The translations under genes were made by a program, and so were the position numbers. The notes under the pieces are model-generated. The model was not told where the DNA came from. It made no database searches and saw only the letters and a list, made by a program, of their open reading frames with translations. Positions 1 through 10,045 of a stretch of 64,000 bases of DNA are shown here, piece after piece. Each line of letters starts with the position of its first letter. The first letter of the stretch is position 1. The stretch is from Devosia chinhatensis (GTDB taxonomy: Bacteria; Pseudomonadota; Alphaproteobacteria; Rhizobiales; Devosiaceae), in NCBI RefSeq assembly GCF_000969445.1, contig NZ_JZEY01000061.1, forward strand, positions 1,041,501 through 1,105,500, in the 5' to 3' direction.

Positions 1-2
1 CG

Positions 3-296
3 GCGCGGTTGGGCGTCACTGTCCGGCAGGTGCGCATGCGCAGCCAGTCGAGCCGCTGGGGCTCGTGTTCGTCCACTGGCAATATCAATTACAATTGGCG
101 ACTGATCCTGGCTCCGCCCCACGTGCTCGATTATGTCGCAGCGCATGAAGTGGCCCATCTTCTGGAAATGAACCATTCGCCCGCCTTCTGGGCCGAGGTC
201 GAGCGCACCTTGCCCGACATGGCGAAAGGCCGGGCGTGGCTAAAAGCACACGGTCGCGCACTAATGGCCTGGCAGGCGCCCGGAGAAGGGGCGTGA
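3..296 (+). CDS. YgjP-like zinc metallopeptidase, C-terminal part (5' end outside window)
   Basis: The reading frame is open through the left edge, so only the last ~97 residues are present. The fragment contains SSRWGSCSS and then HEVAHLLEMNHSPAFWAEVE. That is the HExxH zinc site followed by the H-SPxFW block typical of YgjP/DUF45 (M48-like) proteins. In this family the two His of HExxH and the downstream His bind zinc. The cellular substrate is not known. A TTG at 9 is a possible but unlikely start, because the conserved domain extends upstream of it. Family assignment is firm; function beyond a putative metal-dependent hydrolase is not. Confidence 0.85.
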   Translation, partial: ARLGVTVRQVRMRSQSSRWGSCSSTGNINYNWRLILAPPHVLDYVAAHEVAHLLEMNHSPAFWAEVERTLPDMAKGRAWLKAHGRALMAWQAPGEGA

Positions 297-345
297 GGCC
301 CCTTCGTGCCCCGTTCCTGCCGCAATCGAGCGCCTAACAGGTCGC

Positions 346-684
346 ATGCACCGCCTCGTCGCCCTCATCGCGCTGATCTTCGCCTTCGCGTCCCTTGCCG
401 GGACGACGACCGCGCATGCCCATCGCTATGTCAGCACGCCCATCGTGGTCCTCAACCATGTGGACGAGAACAACGTGGCCATTCCCGTCGTGGTGCAGAT
501 CCAGCGCGGGGAGATCGACCTTGGCTCGGGCATCGTCATGCCCTGCGGACCGCACCAGGCCATTCCCGTCACCGCGCCGTTATTGCCGCTGGCGCCGGAA
601 TGCGATGCGCCCATCCCGCAGGCTCATGCCACCGACCAGCGCTGGTCCAACCCGCTGCCGCTGCGACCGCCCATATCCTCCTGA
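346..684 (+). CDS. small secreted protein of unknown function
   Basis: A 112-residue protein begins with a clear Sec signal peptide: MHR, a hydrophobic stretch rich in Leu/Ala/Ile to about residue 20, then a likely AHA cleavage site at ~25. The mature part is about 88 residues and Pro-rich near its end. It has two Cys, in MPCGPH and PECDAP, which could form a disulphide in the periplasm. I recognise no family. It sits between the metallopeptidase and the L,D-transpeptidase on the same strand, with 49 and ~52 bp gaps, so co-transcription is possible. Only a weak CAGG precedes the ATG. Confidence 0.6.
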   Translation: MHRLVALIALIFAFASLAGTTTAHAHRYVSTPIVVLNHVDENNVAIPVVVQIQRGEIDLGSGIVMPCGPHQAIPVTAPLLPLAPECDAPIPQAHATDQRWSNPLPLRPPISS

Positions 685-736
685 AGAAAAGCCCGCCCTT
701 TCTTCCCGCTCATGGCCTTTTGTGGCCGAGGATATG

Positions 737-1423
737 ATGATGTCGATTGTTTCCGACGCGACCCTGTCGCGCCGCGCCGTGCTGGCTGGTCTTGCCAGCT
801 TCGGCGCCCTTGCCCTTGCCGGTTGTACCACCACCGGCGCTACCCGTACCGCCCCGTCCGAGCCGGTTCGGCCAGCTGTTCCGCCCGAAATCCTGGCGAT
901 GTATGCCGCGCGCCCCGAGGAAGACCATCCGGTTCCTGCGGCCGATATTTCCATGATGAACCCGATCTACTGGCGCCAGGAAGTGGCCAACACCACCGGT
1001 GAGGCCGAAGGCGCGGTGGTGGTGGATACGGCCAATTACTTCCTTTATTTCACCATGCCCAATGGCCGCGCCATGCGTTACGGCGTCGGCCTGGGCCGGG
1101 CCGGCTTCGAATGGAGCGGCAAGGGCCACATCGCCTACAAGCGCAAATGGCCGGTCTGGACCCCACCCGCCGAAATGATCGAGCGCCAGCCCGAGCTGGA
1201 AATGTATCGCCATGGCCAGCCGCCGGGCCTGCTCAATGCGCTGGGTGCCCGCGCGCTCTACATCCACCAGGGCAATCGCGACACGCTCTACCGGGTGCAT
1301 GGCACCATGGACGTGGCCACGATCGGCACCGCCGTATCGAGCGGCTGTGTCCGGCTGCTGTTCCAGGATATTATCGACCTGCACGATCGGGTGCCCAACG
1401 GCGCCCCGATCCTCGTGATCTAG
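737..1423 (+). CDS. L,D-transpeptidase (YkuD domain) lipoprotein/Tat-type precursor
   Basis: About 228 residues. The N-terminus has twin arginines (LSRRAVLAG), a hydrophobic core and a lipobox LALAGC near residue 30, so it is probably an exported lipoprotein. The C-terminal half is a YkuD domain with the catalytic signature HGTMDVATIGTAVSSGCVR; the Cys near residue 204 is the nucleophile. Such enzymes form 3-3 cross-links in peptidoglycan or anchor proteins to it. Three ATGs lie in tandem at 734, 737 and 740. A GAGG ends at 731, which favours 737 or 740. A strong terminator follows. Secreted L,D-transpeptidases are numerous in Hyphomicrobiales, so the precise role is not assigned. Confidence 0.9.
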   Translation: MMSIVSDATLSRRAVLAGLASFGALALAGCTTTGATRTAPSEPVRPAVPPEILAMYAARPEEDHPVPAADISMMNPIYWRQEVANTTGEAEGAVVVDTANYFLYFTMPNGRAMRYGVGLGRAGFEWSGKGHIAYKRKWPVWTPPAEMIERQPELEMYRHGQPPGLLNALGARALYIHQGNRDTLYRVHGTMDVATIGTAVSSGCVRLLFQDIIDLHDRVPNGAPILVI

Positions 1424-1442
1424 GCACACAAGCTACCAATGC

Positions 1443-1472
1443 AAAAGGCCCCGGTTTCCCGGGGCCTTTTTT
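1443..1472. terminator. bidirectional intrinsic terminator
   Basis: A perfect 12-bp stem (AAAAGGCCCCGG / CCGGGGCCTTTT) with a 4-nt loop is flanked by an A-run on one side and six T on the other. It lies between the convergent L,D-transpeptidase and PBP1A genes and can serve both. Confidence 0.9.
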
Positions 1473-1492
1473 GTGCGTGGTGGTCAGAAAGG

Positions 1493-4204
1493 TCAGTTCC
1501 CGAAGATCAGGTCCATCAGCGTCCGCTGAGAATTCTGCTGCTGGTAGACCGGTTGCTGGCCCATATCGGCAGGCGGGGCGAACTGGCCCTGTTGCTGGGG
1601 CTGGACATAGACCTGCTGGTTCTGCGCGGCCGGGGCGCTGGGGACCCAGACCTGCTCGCCGGTGGCCGGGTCCACCACCAGGATCATCGGCAGGCCGGTA
1701 TCGGGATCGATCGGGGCGCTGTTGTCAAAGCCGTTGCTCTGGCCCTGCAGCGGATAACCGGTCACCGGGTCGATGGCCTGGCCATTGGCGTCATAGGTGA
1801 CGCTCTGGCCCTGGTCGAACTGTTCCCAGCCGCCCTGCTGCGTGCCGTCAGTGATCATCTGGCCGGTCGTGGCATCATATTGCATGCCTGTGGCCGGATC
1901 GGTCATCACACCGGTCTGGATCGGCGGATTGGCCGATTGTCCCTGCACCGGTTGCAGGCCCTCGATCGGCTGGCCTGTGGTGGGATCAATGGCATAGGTC
2001 TGTCCGGTGGCCGGGTCGGTCATGGTCTGGACCGGCTGGCCCGTGCCGCCATCGACATATTGCACCATGGGCTGGCCGGTATTGGGATCGATCAGCGGCT
2101 GTCCCGTATTGGGGTCGATCATCTGCTGGGCGATCATCTGGCCGGCATAGGAGCCGCCCGGGATCGGAGCCGGGCTGCGCCCTTCATGCGCCTTGGCCAT
2201 GAACTGCGACCAGATCGATGCCGGCACGTTGCCGCCGGAGAGGCGCGTACCGCGATTGTCGTCATTGCCCAGCCACACGCCGGTGACCATGGCCGAGGTA
2301 TAGCCGACGAACAGCGCATCGCGAGATTCCTGGGACGTGCCGGTCTTGCCCGCATATTCCCAGCCGCCGACGCTGGCGCCACGGCCCGTGCCAACTTCCA
2401 CCGCCGTCTCCAGCATGTCGTTCATCTGGGCCAGCACGGTAGGATCGATGACCCGGCCGGGGCCGGCATCGGAGGCCTCGTAGAGCACCTTGCCCTCGAC
2501 ATCGGAAATATTGGTGATGACGTTGGGAATGACGCCATTGCCGCCATTGGCGAAGGGAGCATAGGCGCTGGTGAGCTCGAGCAGGTTCACTTCCTGGGTG
2601 CCCAGCGCGATGGACGGCACCGGGGTAAGGTTGGACGAAATGCCCATGCGCATGGCCACTTCCACCACCTTTTCGGGGGTGACGTCGATGGCCAGCCGCC
2701 CGGCAATGGTGTTGAGCGAATAGGCCAGACCCTGCCGCAGCGTTACCGTGCCGGCATAATTGCCGGTCGCGTTGCGCGGGCTCCAACCATTGTATTCAAA
2801 CTGGGCGTCCTCGGCCAAAGTATCGGGCGTATAGCCCTTTTCCATGGCGGCCAAGTAGACGAACGGCTTGAACGTCGAGCCCGGCTGGCGCTTGGCGGTC
2901 ACGGCGCGGTTATACTGGCTGGCCTGGTAATCGACGCCCCCGACCATGGCGCGCACCTTGCCATCGACATCCATGGCCACCAGCGCACCCTGGCTGAAGC
3001 CGCGATTGCTGCCTTCATTGGCCACGGCTTCCTTGACGATGAATTCGGCATCGCGCTGCAGCTTGTAGTCGATGGTGGTCTGCACGATCACGTCGTTCTC
3101 GATATCGCCGATATAGGACGTCATCAGGCTCTCGACCCAGTCGGCGACGTAGGATTCCGAGCCGCGCACCACAGTGCGGACCTGCTGGTCGGGATCGATA
3201 CGGGCAGCATCGGCTTCCTCGCGGGTAATATAGCCTTCCTGCGCCATCGAATTGAGCACCAGGCGCTGCCGTTCGCGGGCGCGGTCGGGATTGGTCTTGG
3301 GATTATAGACAGAAGGCGCCGGCAGGATGCCCACGAGCATCGCAGCCTGGCCGAGCGAGAGATTGCGCGCCGAGACACCGAAATAGGTCTGGGCTGCGGC
3401 CTCGATGCCGGTGGCACCCTGTCCGAAGAAGACCCGGTTCATGTAGAGTTCGAGAATTTCTTCCTTGGTGAAGTTCTGCTCCAGCCAGACGGCAAGGATG
3501 GCTTCCTGGACCTTGCGGCCCAGGGTCTGGTCGGGCGTGAGGAAGAGGTTCTTGGCCACCTGCTGGGTGATGGTGGACGCCCCGCGGGTCACGCCGCGGG
3601 CCTGCACCGATTCCACCGCAACCGCCATCAGGCCGATCGGATCGACGCCGAAATGGCTCATGAAGCGGCGGTCTTCGGAGGCGATGAATGCGGCCGGCAC
3701 ATATTGCGGCAGTTCGCGGAAGGTCACCGCTTCGCCGCCGGTCTGGCCGCGATTGGAGATCAGCGTGCCATCGGCGGCAAGAATGCGGATATTGGGCGGA
3801 CGCTCGGGAATGGCCCAGGTATTGGCGGCCGGCAATTGCGCGCCGTAATAGACGATGATGCCGATAACGGCCAGCCCGCCCCAGAGGCAGGCGACAAAGC
3901 CCCACCACAAAAGGCCGATGAGAAATCCGCCCGAGCGGCGTTTCTTCTTGCGCGGCCGGGCAGGCTCGGCCTTGCCCTTGCGCGGCGGTTTGCCCCCCGA
4001 TTTCGACGGCTTGCCGCCGCCCCCATTGCCGCCGGCCGGACGCTCGGTATCCACCGAAAAGGCCATGGTCTGGCCCATGCCGGTCGACGCTGCGGCCATG
4101 CGGGGTTCGACGCGCTGGCTTTTAGCCGCGGGGCGTTGCTGCGGCCGGCTTTGTTTGCCGGCAGGGGCACCAACACGGTCATCGGCCGAAATACGGAAAT
4201 CCAT
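1493..4204 (-). CDS. class A penicillin-binding protein (PBP1A family) with C-terminal repeat tail
   Basis: A bifunctional peptidoglycan synthase of ~903 residues. A basic, Gly/Pro-rich cytoplasmic N-terminus leads to one membrane segment at ~93-121. The GT51 glycosyltransferase domain follows, with EDRRF at ~177 and RGASTITQQ at ~208. The transpeptidase domain has S-T-F-K at ~443-446 (Ser nucleophile), SLN at ~496 and KTG at ~620. After ~residue 690 comes a long Gln/Pro-rich tail with about ten degenerate DPxTGQP motifs, which is unusual for PBP1A. The longest frame opens at a TTG at 4207; the adjacent ATG at 4204 is preferred. The gene faces away from the alpha/beta hydrolase gene across ~290 bp with no other feature seen. 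In rod-shaped or polar-growing Hyphomicrobiales this class drives cell elongation. Confidence 0.93.
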   Translation of the reverse strand: MDFRISADDRVGAPAGKQSRPQQRPAAKSQRVEPRMAAASTGMGQTMAFSVDTERPAGGNGGGGKPSKSGGKPPRKGKAEPARPRKKKRRSGGFLIGLLWWGFVACLWGGLAVIGIIVYYGAQLPAANTWAIPERPPNIRILAADGTLISNRGQTGGEAVTFRELPQYVPAAFIASEDRRFMSHFGVDPIGLMAVAVESVQARGVTRGASTITQQVAKNLFLTPDQTLGRKVQEAILAVWLEQNFTKEEILELYMNRVFFGQGATGIEAAAQTYFGVSARNLSLGQAAMLVGILPAPSVYNPKTNPDRARERQRLVLNSMAQEGYITREEADAARIDPDQQVRTVVRGSESYVADWVESLMTSYIGDIENDVIVQTTIDYKLQRDAEFIVKEAVANEGSNRGFSQGALVAMDVDGKVRAMVGGVDYQASQYNRAVTAKRQPGSTFKPFVYLAAMEKGYTPDTLAEDAQFEYNGWSPRNATGNYAGTVTLRQGLAYSLNTIAGRLAIDVTPEKVVEVAMRMGISSNLTPVPSIALGTQEVNLLELTSAYAPFANGGNGVIPNVITNISDVEGKVLYEASDAGPGRVIDPTVLAQMNDMLETAVEVGTGRGASVGGWEYAGKTGTSQESRDALFVGYTSAMVTGVWLGNDDNRGTRLSGGNVPASIWSQFMAKAHEGRSPAPIPGGSYAGQMIAQQMIDPNTGQPLIDPNTGQPMVQYVDGGTGQPVQTMTDPATGQTYAIDPTTGQPIEGLQPVQGQSANPPIQTGVMTDPATGMQYDATTGQMITDGTQQGGWEQFDQGQSVTYDANGQAIDPVTGYPLQGQSNGFDNSAPIDPDTGLPMILVVDPATGEQVWVPSAPAAQNQQVYVQPQQQGQFAPPADMGQQPVYQQQNSQRTLMDLIFGN
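1640..2140 (-). repeat. coding tandem repeats: degenerate DPxTGQP motifs in PBP1A tail
   Basis: Read on the minus strand, this stretch encodes roughly ten copies of a short motif such as IDPNTGQPL, TDPATGQTY, IDPTTGQPI, IDPVTGYPL, IDPDTGLPM and VDPATGEQV. They are separated by Gln/Gly-rich linkers. The copies are degenerate at DNA level and continue the open frame of the penicillin-binding protein. Confidence 0.85.
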
Positions 4205-4495
4205 CAAGCAAACCTGTCGCAGAGGGGGATCACGCTGCTTCTACCTTGTTCCTCCATTGAGGGAAACAATTGGTAAGCGAGCGGTTAACCGGTCCAGCTC
4301 CGGCGCTTCCGCCGCTCATGGCAGCACGACTGCGCTTTTCCGCGTCAAATGTGGCCGGTTTATGGGGCAGAGGACGAGATTGCCTCCGGTGTTGCCGGCC
4401 GGACACGTCGATCACTTTGTGTTGCGACGATCACGATTGCGGAACGCGGGAGCCATTTCGGGCTTGAATGAGATTATTGCTTAAGGAATTTCTTC

Positions 4496-5317
4496 ATGCC
4501 TTACCTCGAGACCCGGGACGGGACTGAACTCTATTTCAAGGAATGGGGCGAAGGTCGTCCCGTCATCCTTCTTCATGGCTGGCCGCTCTCGGCCGACAGT
4601 TGGGACGATGGCGCCCTGGCCTTCGCCAATGCCGGCTATCGCGCCATTGCCTATGATCGGCGTGGCTTCGGCCGCTCCGACCAGCCCTGGACCGGATATG
4701 ATTACGATACGCTCAGCGATGACCTCGCCGATGTGATCGAAGCCACAGATGCCGAAGACGCCGCGTTGATCGGTTTTTCCATGGGTGGAGGCGAGGTGGC
4801 CCGCTACATGTCGCGTCATGGCGGCCGCAATGTCACACAGGCTGGCCTCGTTGCCTCGGTCGTGCCCTATATGCTCAAGACCGCGGACAATCCCGACGGC
4901 ACGCCCCAGGATGTGTTCGACGGGATGACCGAGGGCATGAAGGCGGACCGGGCCAAGTTCTTCACGGACTTCTTCAAGACCTTCTTCGGTCTGTCGCTGC
5001 TCGATCATCCCACCTCGGACGATGAGGCCCATCACGCCTGGCTCGTGGCGATGCAGGCGGGTCTGCGCCCCACCCTGGCCTGTGCCGAAGCCTTCGCGAC
5101 CACCGACTTCCGTCCCGACCTCGCGAGCTTCTCCGTGCCGACGCTGATCGTGCATGGCACCGCCGACAAGACCGTGCCGATTGATGCGGCCGGTCGTGCG
5201 GCAGCCAAGGGCATCGCCAATTCGACCCTCGTGGAATATGAGGGCGCCCCCCACGGGCTCTTTGCAACGCACAAGGACCAGCTGATCGCCGACCTGCTGG
5301 ATTTCCTCAAGCGATAA
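4496..5317 (+). CDS. alpha/beta hydrolase, non-heme haloperoxidase/arylesterase type
   Basis: 273 residues with the alpha/beta hydrolase fold. The oxyanion-region HGWPLSADSW is at ~26 and the nucleophile elbow GFSMGGGEVARY has its Ser near residue 97. Asp in VHGTADKTVP and a late His in GAPHGLFATH complete the triad. The HGWPL and GFSMGGGE signatures match the cofactor-free chloroperoxidase/arylesterase group. Members hydrolyse esters and can show perhydrolase activity; the native substrate cannot be read from sequence. AAGGAATTT precedes the ATG. No partner gene is evident. Confidence 0.88.
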   Translation: MPYLETRDGTELYFKEWGEGRPVILLHGWPLSADSWDDGALAFANAGYRAIAYDRRGFGRSDQPWTGYDYDTLSDDLADVIEATDAEDAALIGFSMGGGEVARYMSRHGGRNVTQAGLVASVVPYMLKTADNPDGTPQDVFDGMTEGMKADRAKFFTDFFKTFFGLSLLDHPTSDDEAHHAWLVAMQAGLRPTLACAEAFATTDFRPDLASFSVPTLIVHGTADKTVPIDAAGRAAAKGIANSTLVEYEGAPHGLFATHKDQLIADLLDFLKR

Positions 5318-5376
5318 GCGGGGGGCGCGGTCGGTGACCTCTTGCCGGCTGCCCCGCTTAACAGGCAAGAAGGGCC

Positions 5377-5904
5377 ATGCGCTTGCTCAAACCGGTCCTT
5401 CTTGCCGCCTTTGCTCTGCTGACCATCAATGTGGCTCAGGCCCAGCCCGTCGCCCAGGCACGGGCCGATGCGCTTGACGCCTATGCCCGGGCAGCTCCCC
5501 AATTGGGCGCCCAGACCATGGGCGTCGACACGCGCGCCTATGCCGATGCCCTACAATATGGTCGCTTTGTTTCAGGCCATTGGGGCGGAGAAATTGCGCT
5601 CGATATCGCCGAGGCCCAGGATAAAAGCGGTGCCTGCGCGCGCTTTGCCGCCTATGTGCGCATTCCGCCCGAGAACGGGCGCGTCCGGCTCGTGCTCTGC
5701 CCGCAATTTTCCAGCACTGGCGCCGATGCTCTGCGGCGGCTGACCATGCTTCACGAGATGGTGCATGTGGTTGCCGGCCCCGATGAATGCCGGGCCATGG
5801 CTTTTGCCGCCCTGGTCGAGCAACTCGCCTATGGCGCCTACACGCCGGTGGACCGCTATTGGCAGGCCAATGACTGCGCGCGCTCGTCCTTCAGCCTGCC
5901 TTGA
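5377..5904 (+). CDS. secreted protein with HExxH motif, unknown
   Basis: 175 residues with a Sec signal peptide (MRLLKPVLLAAFALLTINVAQAQ, cleavage ~residue 23). The mature chain contains TMLHEMVHVVAG, a textbook HExxH zinc-binding helix. A Glu further on, in FAALVEQLAYG, could be the third ligand. Five Cys suggest periplasmic disulphides. I do not recognise a named family, so a small periplasmic zinc peptidase is inference from the motif alone. The start is preceded by AGAAGGG. The gene converges on lepA with a 24-bp gap. Confidence 0.65.
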   Translation: MRLLKPVLLAAFALLTINVAQAQPVAQARADALDAYARAAPQLGAQTMGVDTRAYADALQYGRFVSGHWGGEIALDIAEAQDKSGACARFAAYVRIPPENGRVRLVLCPQFSSTGADALRRLTMLHEMVHVVAGPDECRAMAFAALVEQLAYGAYTPVDRYWQANDCARSSFSLP

Positions 5905-5928
5905 CCGGGCAAGCTGCAAACGAACCGA

Positions 5929-7734
<1,806 letters not shown>

Positions 7735-7836
7735 GGCGCGCTGATAGCAGAAGCCCGGGGCCCAAGAAAGATGGTTTCCGTAGGCTTAACGGGGCTTTTG
7801 CGCAACGGTGGACGGGCACACCGCGTTGCAGAGGTC

Positions 7837-8730
7837 ATGCGCGCCATGTCCTTTGCCCTCGCCATCCTTCTCGCTGCGGCCCCGCCTCTGGCTGCGCAGG
7901 ATATTTTTCAGCCTCTTCAGGACCTGGTGGAAGAGCTCGTGCCTCAGCGCGCCGCCCCGCGTCCGGCGCCTGAGCCGGTGCGGCCCGTGCCGCCCACGCC
8001 TGCAGCCGAACGGCCTGGAGCCGAAGCGGAGGAGCCGACCGATGCGCCGCCTCTGCCAAGACCCCGGCCCGAGGACGCACAGGAGGCCGAGATCGCCGCC
8101 GAGCCCGAACCCGACACGGCGGCCCCAGCCTCCGGCGTTGTCGAGCCGTCAGCCAGTGCCGAGCCGGACCGCGTCTATCAGACCGCTTGCCCCGCCCTGC
8201 TCTCGGGCCGTGTGGTGGGCGAGATGCTGCCGCCCATAACCGAGGGCATTTGCGAAGAGCGGTCGCCGCTCTCGGTAAACGCCGTCAGCGCCAATGGGCA
8301 TGAGATCGGCTTTTCGAGCCCCGTCACGACCAATTGCGCCATGGCCGACGCGCTGGCCGACTGGGTGGCCGAGGTGGATGCCTATGCGACGGCCGCGCTC
8401 AAGACACCCGTCACCACGCTCAATACCGGCACCTCGATGATGTGCCGCAATCGCAATGGCGGCGACGAGAGCTTTGTCTCCGAGCACGGCTTTGCCAATG
8501 CCCTCGATGTGGTCGGCTTCACCCTGGAAGACGGCACGAACATTGCTGTCGAAGCCGACTGGCTCCCCGCCTCGGCGCCTGAAGGCAGGCTCTTGCGCCA
8601 GGCCCATGGCGCGGCCTGCGCACGCTTCACCACCGTTCTGGGGCCCGAAGCCAATGCCGAGCACGAGGATCATTTGCACCTCGATCTCGGCTGTCACGGT
8701 CAGGCCTGCACGGCGCGAATTTGCGAGTGA
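7837..8730 (+). CDS. extensin-like C-terminal domain secreted protein
   Basis: 297 residues. A signal peptide (FALAILLAAAPPLAAQD) is followed by ~90 residues of Pro/Ala/Glu-rich linker (many PAPEP, PRPRP runs). Next comes a ~170-residue extensin-like domain (PF06904 type) with conserved Cys, EHGFANALDVVGF and EHEDHLHLDLGCHG. The His/Asp pattern resembles the metal site of M15 D-Ala-D-Ala peptidases. A periplasmic cell-wall role is therefore likely, but this is inference. The ATG at 7837 gives the signal peptide its basic n-region (MRAM); 7846 is the alternative. It is divergent from lepA. Confidence 0.85.
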   Translation: MRAMSFALAILLAAAPPLAAQDIFQPLQDLVEELVPQRAAPRPAPEPVRPVPPTPAAERPGAEAEEPTDAPPLPRPRPEDAQEAEIAAEPEPDTAAPASGVVEPSASAEPDRVYQTACPALLSGRVVGEMLPPITEGICEERSPLSVNAVSANGHEIGFSSPVTTNCAMADALADWVAEVDAYATAALKTPVTTLNTGTSMMCRNRNGGDESFVSEHGFANALDVVGFTLEDGTNIAVEADWLPASAPEGRLLRQAHGAACARFTTVLGPEANAEHEDHLHLDLGCHGQACTARICE

Positions 8731-8747
8731 CGTTGGCGGACCTGATT

Positions 8748-8870
8748 TTATCGGGGATGATGCACGGGCAGATCGGCCCAGTCGCGGAGGGCGAGGCAGT
8801 CCGGATGCGGCAAGGTATGTGGGCGCGGCACGGGGCGCAGCCGCGCCAAAAGGCGGCGGAGCAAGGACAT
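8748..8870 (-). CDS. putative 40-residue basic small protein
   Basis: An ATG at 8870 is preceded by GGAGACAGAA (a good ribosome-binding site). It opens 40 codons ending TAA at 8748. The product starts with an Arg/Leu amphipathic stretch (MSLLRRLLARLRP), is rich in Pro and His, and ends LRDWADLPVHHPR. It lies divergent to the LysR gene with a 100-bp gap. That is the usual arrangement for a LysR target, which raises the odds that it is real. No family is recognised. Confidence 0.4.
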   Translation of the reverse strand: MSLLRRLLARLRPVPRPHTLPHPDCLALRDWADLPVHHPR

Positions 8871-8970
8871 TTCTGTCTCCGGTGAATGAGTTCGGGAATG
8901 ATCTGACCATGCGCCGCGCACCCCAATCGGGCAATGGACAACCTTATCCGCCTCATTATAGAAAATCTAT

Positions 8971-9882
8971 ATGAGCAAGAGCTTTCCCATTCCCCTCAAC
9001 GCGCTGCGGGCCATCGAGATCGTGGCCCGGCGCGGGGCGCTGGCGCCGGCGGCCGAGGAACTGGGCGTAACAGTCGGGGCCGTCAGCCAGCATTTGCGCC
9101 GCGCCGAGGAGCGGCTGGGCGTCGAACTCTTCGCCCGTACGCCACAGGGCCTGCGCCCCCTGCCGGCCCTGCTCGCCGTGCTGCCGCTGCTTTCGGGCGG
9201 GTTCGGCCAATCGCAAGAGGGACTGGCCGGCCTGAACGGCGCCCATGACAGCGTCCTCAATGTCACGGTGGGCAGCGTCTTCGCGTCACGCTGGCTGATC
9301 TGGCGCGTGCGCAAATTCGCCACCCTGCCGCAGGGGCTGGAAGTGCGCCTCAACGTCACCGCGGAAATGGTGGACCTGTCGCGGCCCGACATCGATTGCG
9401 GGATCCGCTACGGAGATGGCCACTGGCCGGGCACCCGGTCCAGCCTGATCGGCGGGCAAGAGTACCAGCCTGTCTGCTCGCCGCTATTGCTGGAGCGCCT
9501 GTCGACGCCCGCGCATCTGGCCGGGGTGCCGGTTATTGCCGACAATACCTCCATGCTGGACTGGCCCAACTGGCTCTCCAGCGCCGGGGTTGATCCGAAG
9601 ATGAAGCTTTCCGGTCCACACTATTCCGATGCTTCCCTGGCCTTCGATGCGGCCATCGATGGGCAGGGCGTGCTGCTGGCCGCCGATATGATGAGTGCCG
9701 ATGCGGTCAGCGACGGGCGGCTTGTGCGGCCTTTCGAGCATCCGGTGCGCAGTCCGCGCGGCTATTACCTCGCCGTTGCGCAGGGCCGCCGGGAAAGCCA
9801 CAAGCTCAAGCTGTTCCGCGACTGGCTCGCTGCCGAAACGGCCGCCAGCGCCCGTGGGTACCGGTTTCAGGCTGCGGATTAG
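8971..9882 (+). CDS. LysR-family transcriptional regulator (GcvA-like)
   Basis: 303 residues. The N-terminal winged HTH is PLNALRAIEIVARRGALAPAAEELGVTVGAVSQHLRRAEERLG, where the AVSQHLR wording is typical of the GcvA subgroup. The C-terminal co-inducer domain contains DIDCGIRYGDGHWPG, also characteristic of GcvA-like members. The AT-rich stretch just upstream (8945-8970) is the likely control region shared with the divergent 40-codon ORF. The effector is unknown; no gcv gene lies nearby. Confidence 0.92.
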   Translation: MSKSFPIPLNALRAIEIVARRGALAPAAEELGVTVGAVSQHLRRAEERLGVELFARTPQGLRPLPALLAVLPLLSGGFGQSQEGLAGLNGAHDSVLNVTVGSVFASRWLIWRVRKFATLPQGLEVRLNVTAEMVDLSRPDIDCGIRYGDGHWPGTRSSLIGGQEYQPVCSPLLLERLSTPAHLAGVPVIADNTSMLDWPNWLSSAGVDPKMKLSGPHYSDASLAFDAAIDGQGVLLAADMMSADAVSDGRLVRPFEHPVRSPRGYYLAVAQGRRESHKLKLFRDWLAAETAASARGYRFQAAD

Positions 9883-10045
9883 CAAGCGCATTCCGTCCTG
9901 CCAGTTGGTGTATTTCTGCAAATTTATTGTGCTTATTCGGCAGGTGGCGCTGCGTTCATCCCAGAATCTGGGCGTGAGCGCCGCAGATAGACGAAAACTG
10001 CCGCCTGTGCTCTGCTAGACTGCAAAGCAAAGAGGCGAGGGCAGC

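Noticed and set aside
1640..2140. CRISPR-like or tandem DNA repeat
   Set aside because: Copies are degenerate at DNA level, keep the reading frame and encode a protein motif; no spacers.
1439..4276. 945-codon plus-strand open frame opposite the PBP1A gene
   Set aside because: It is the antisense shadow of a GC-rich coding gene. The product is His/Gly/Arg-rich without a domain, while the minus strand encodes a complete PBP with all catalytic motifs.
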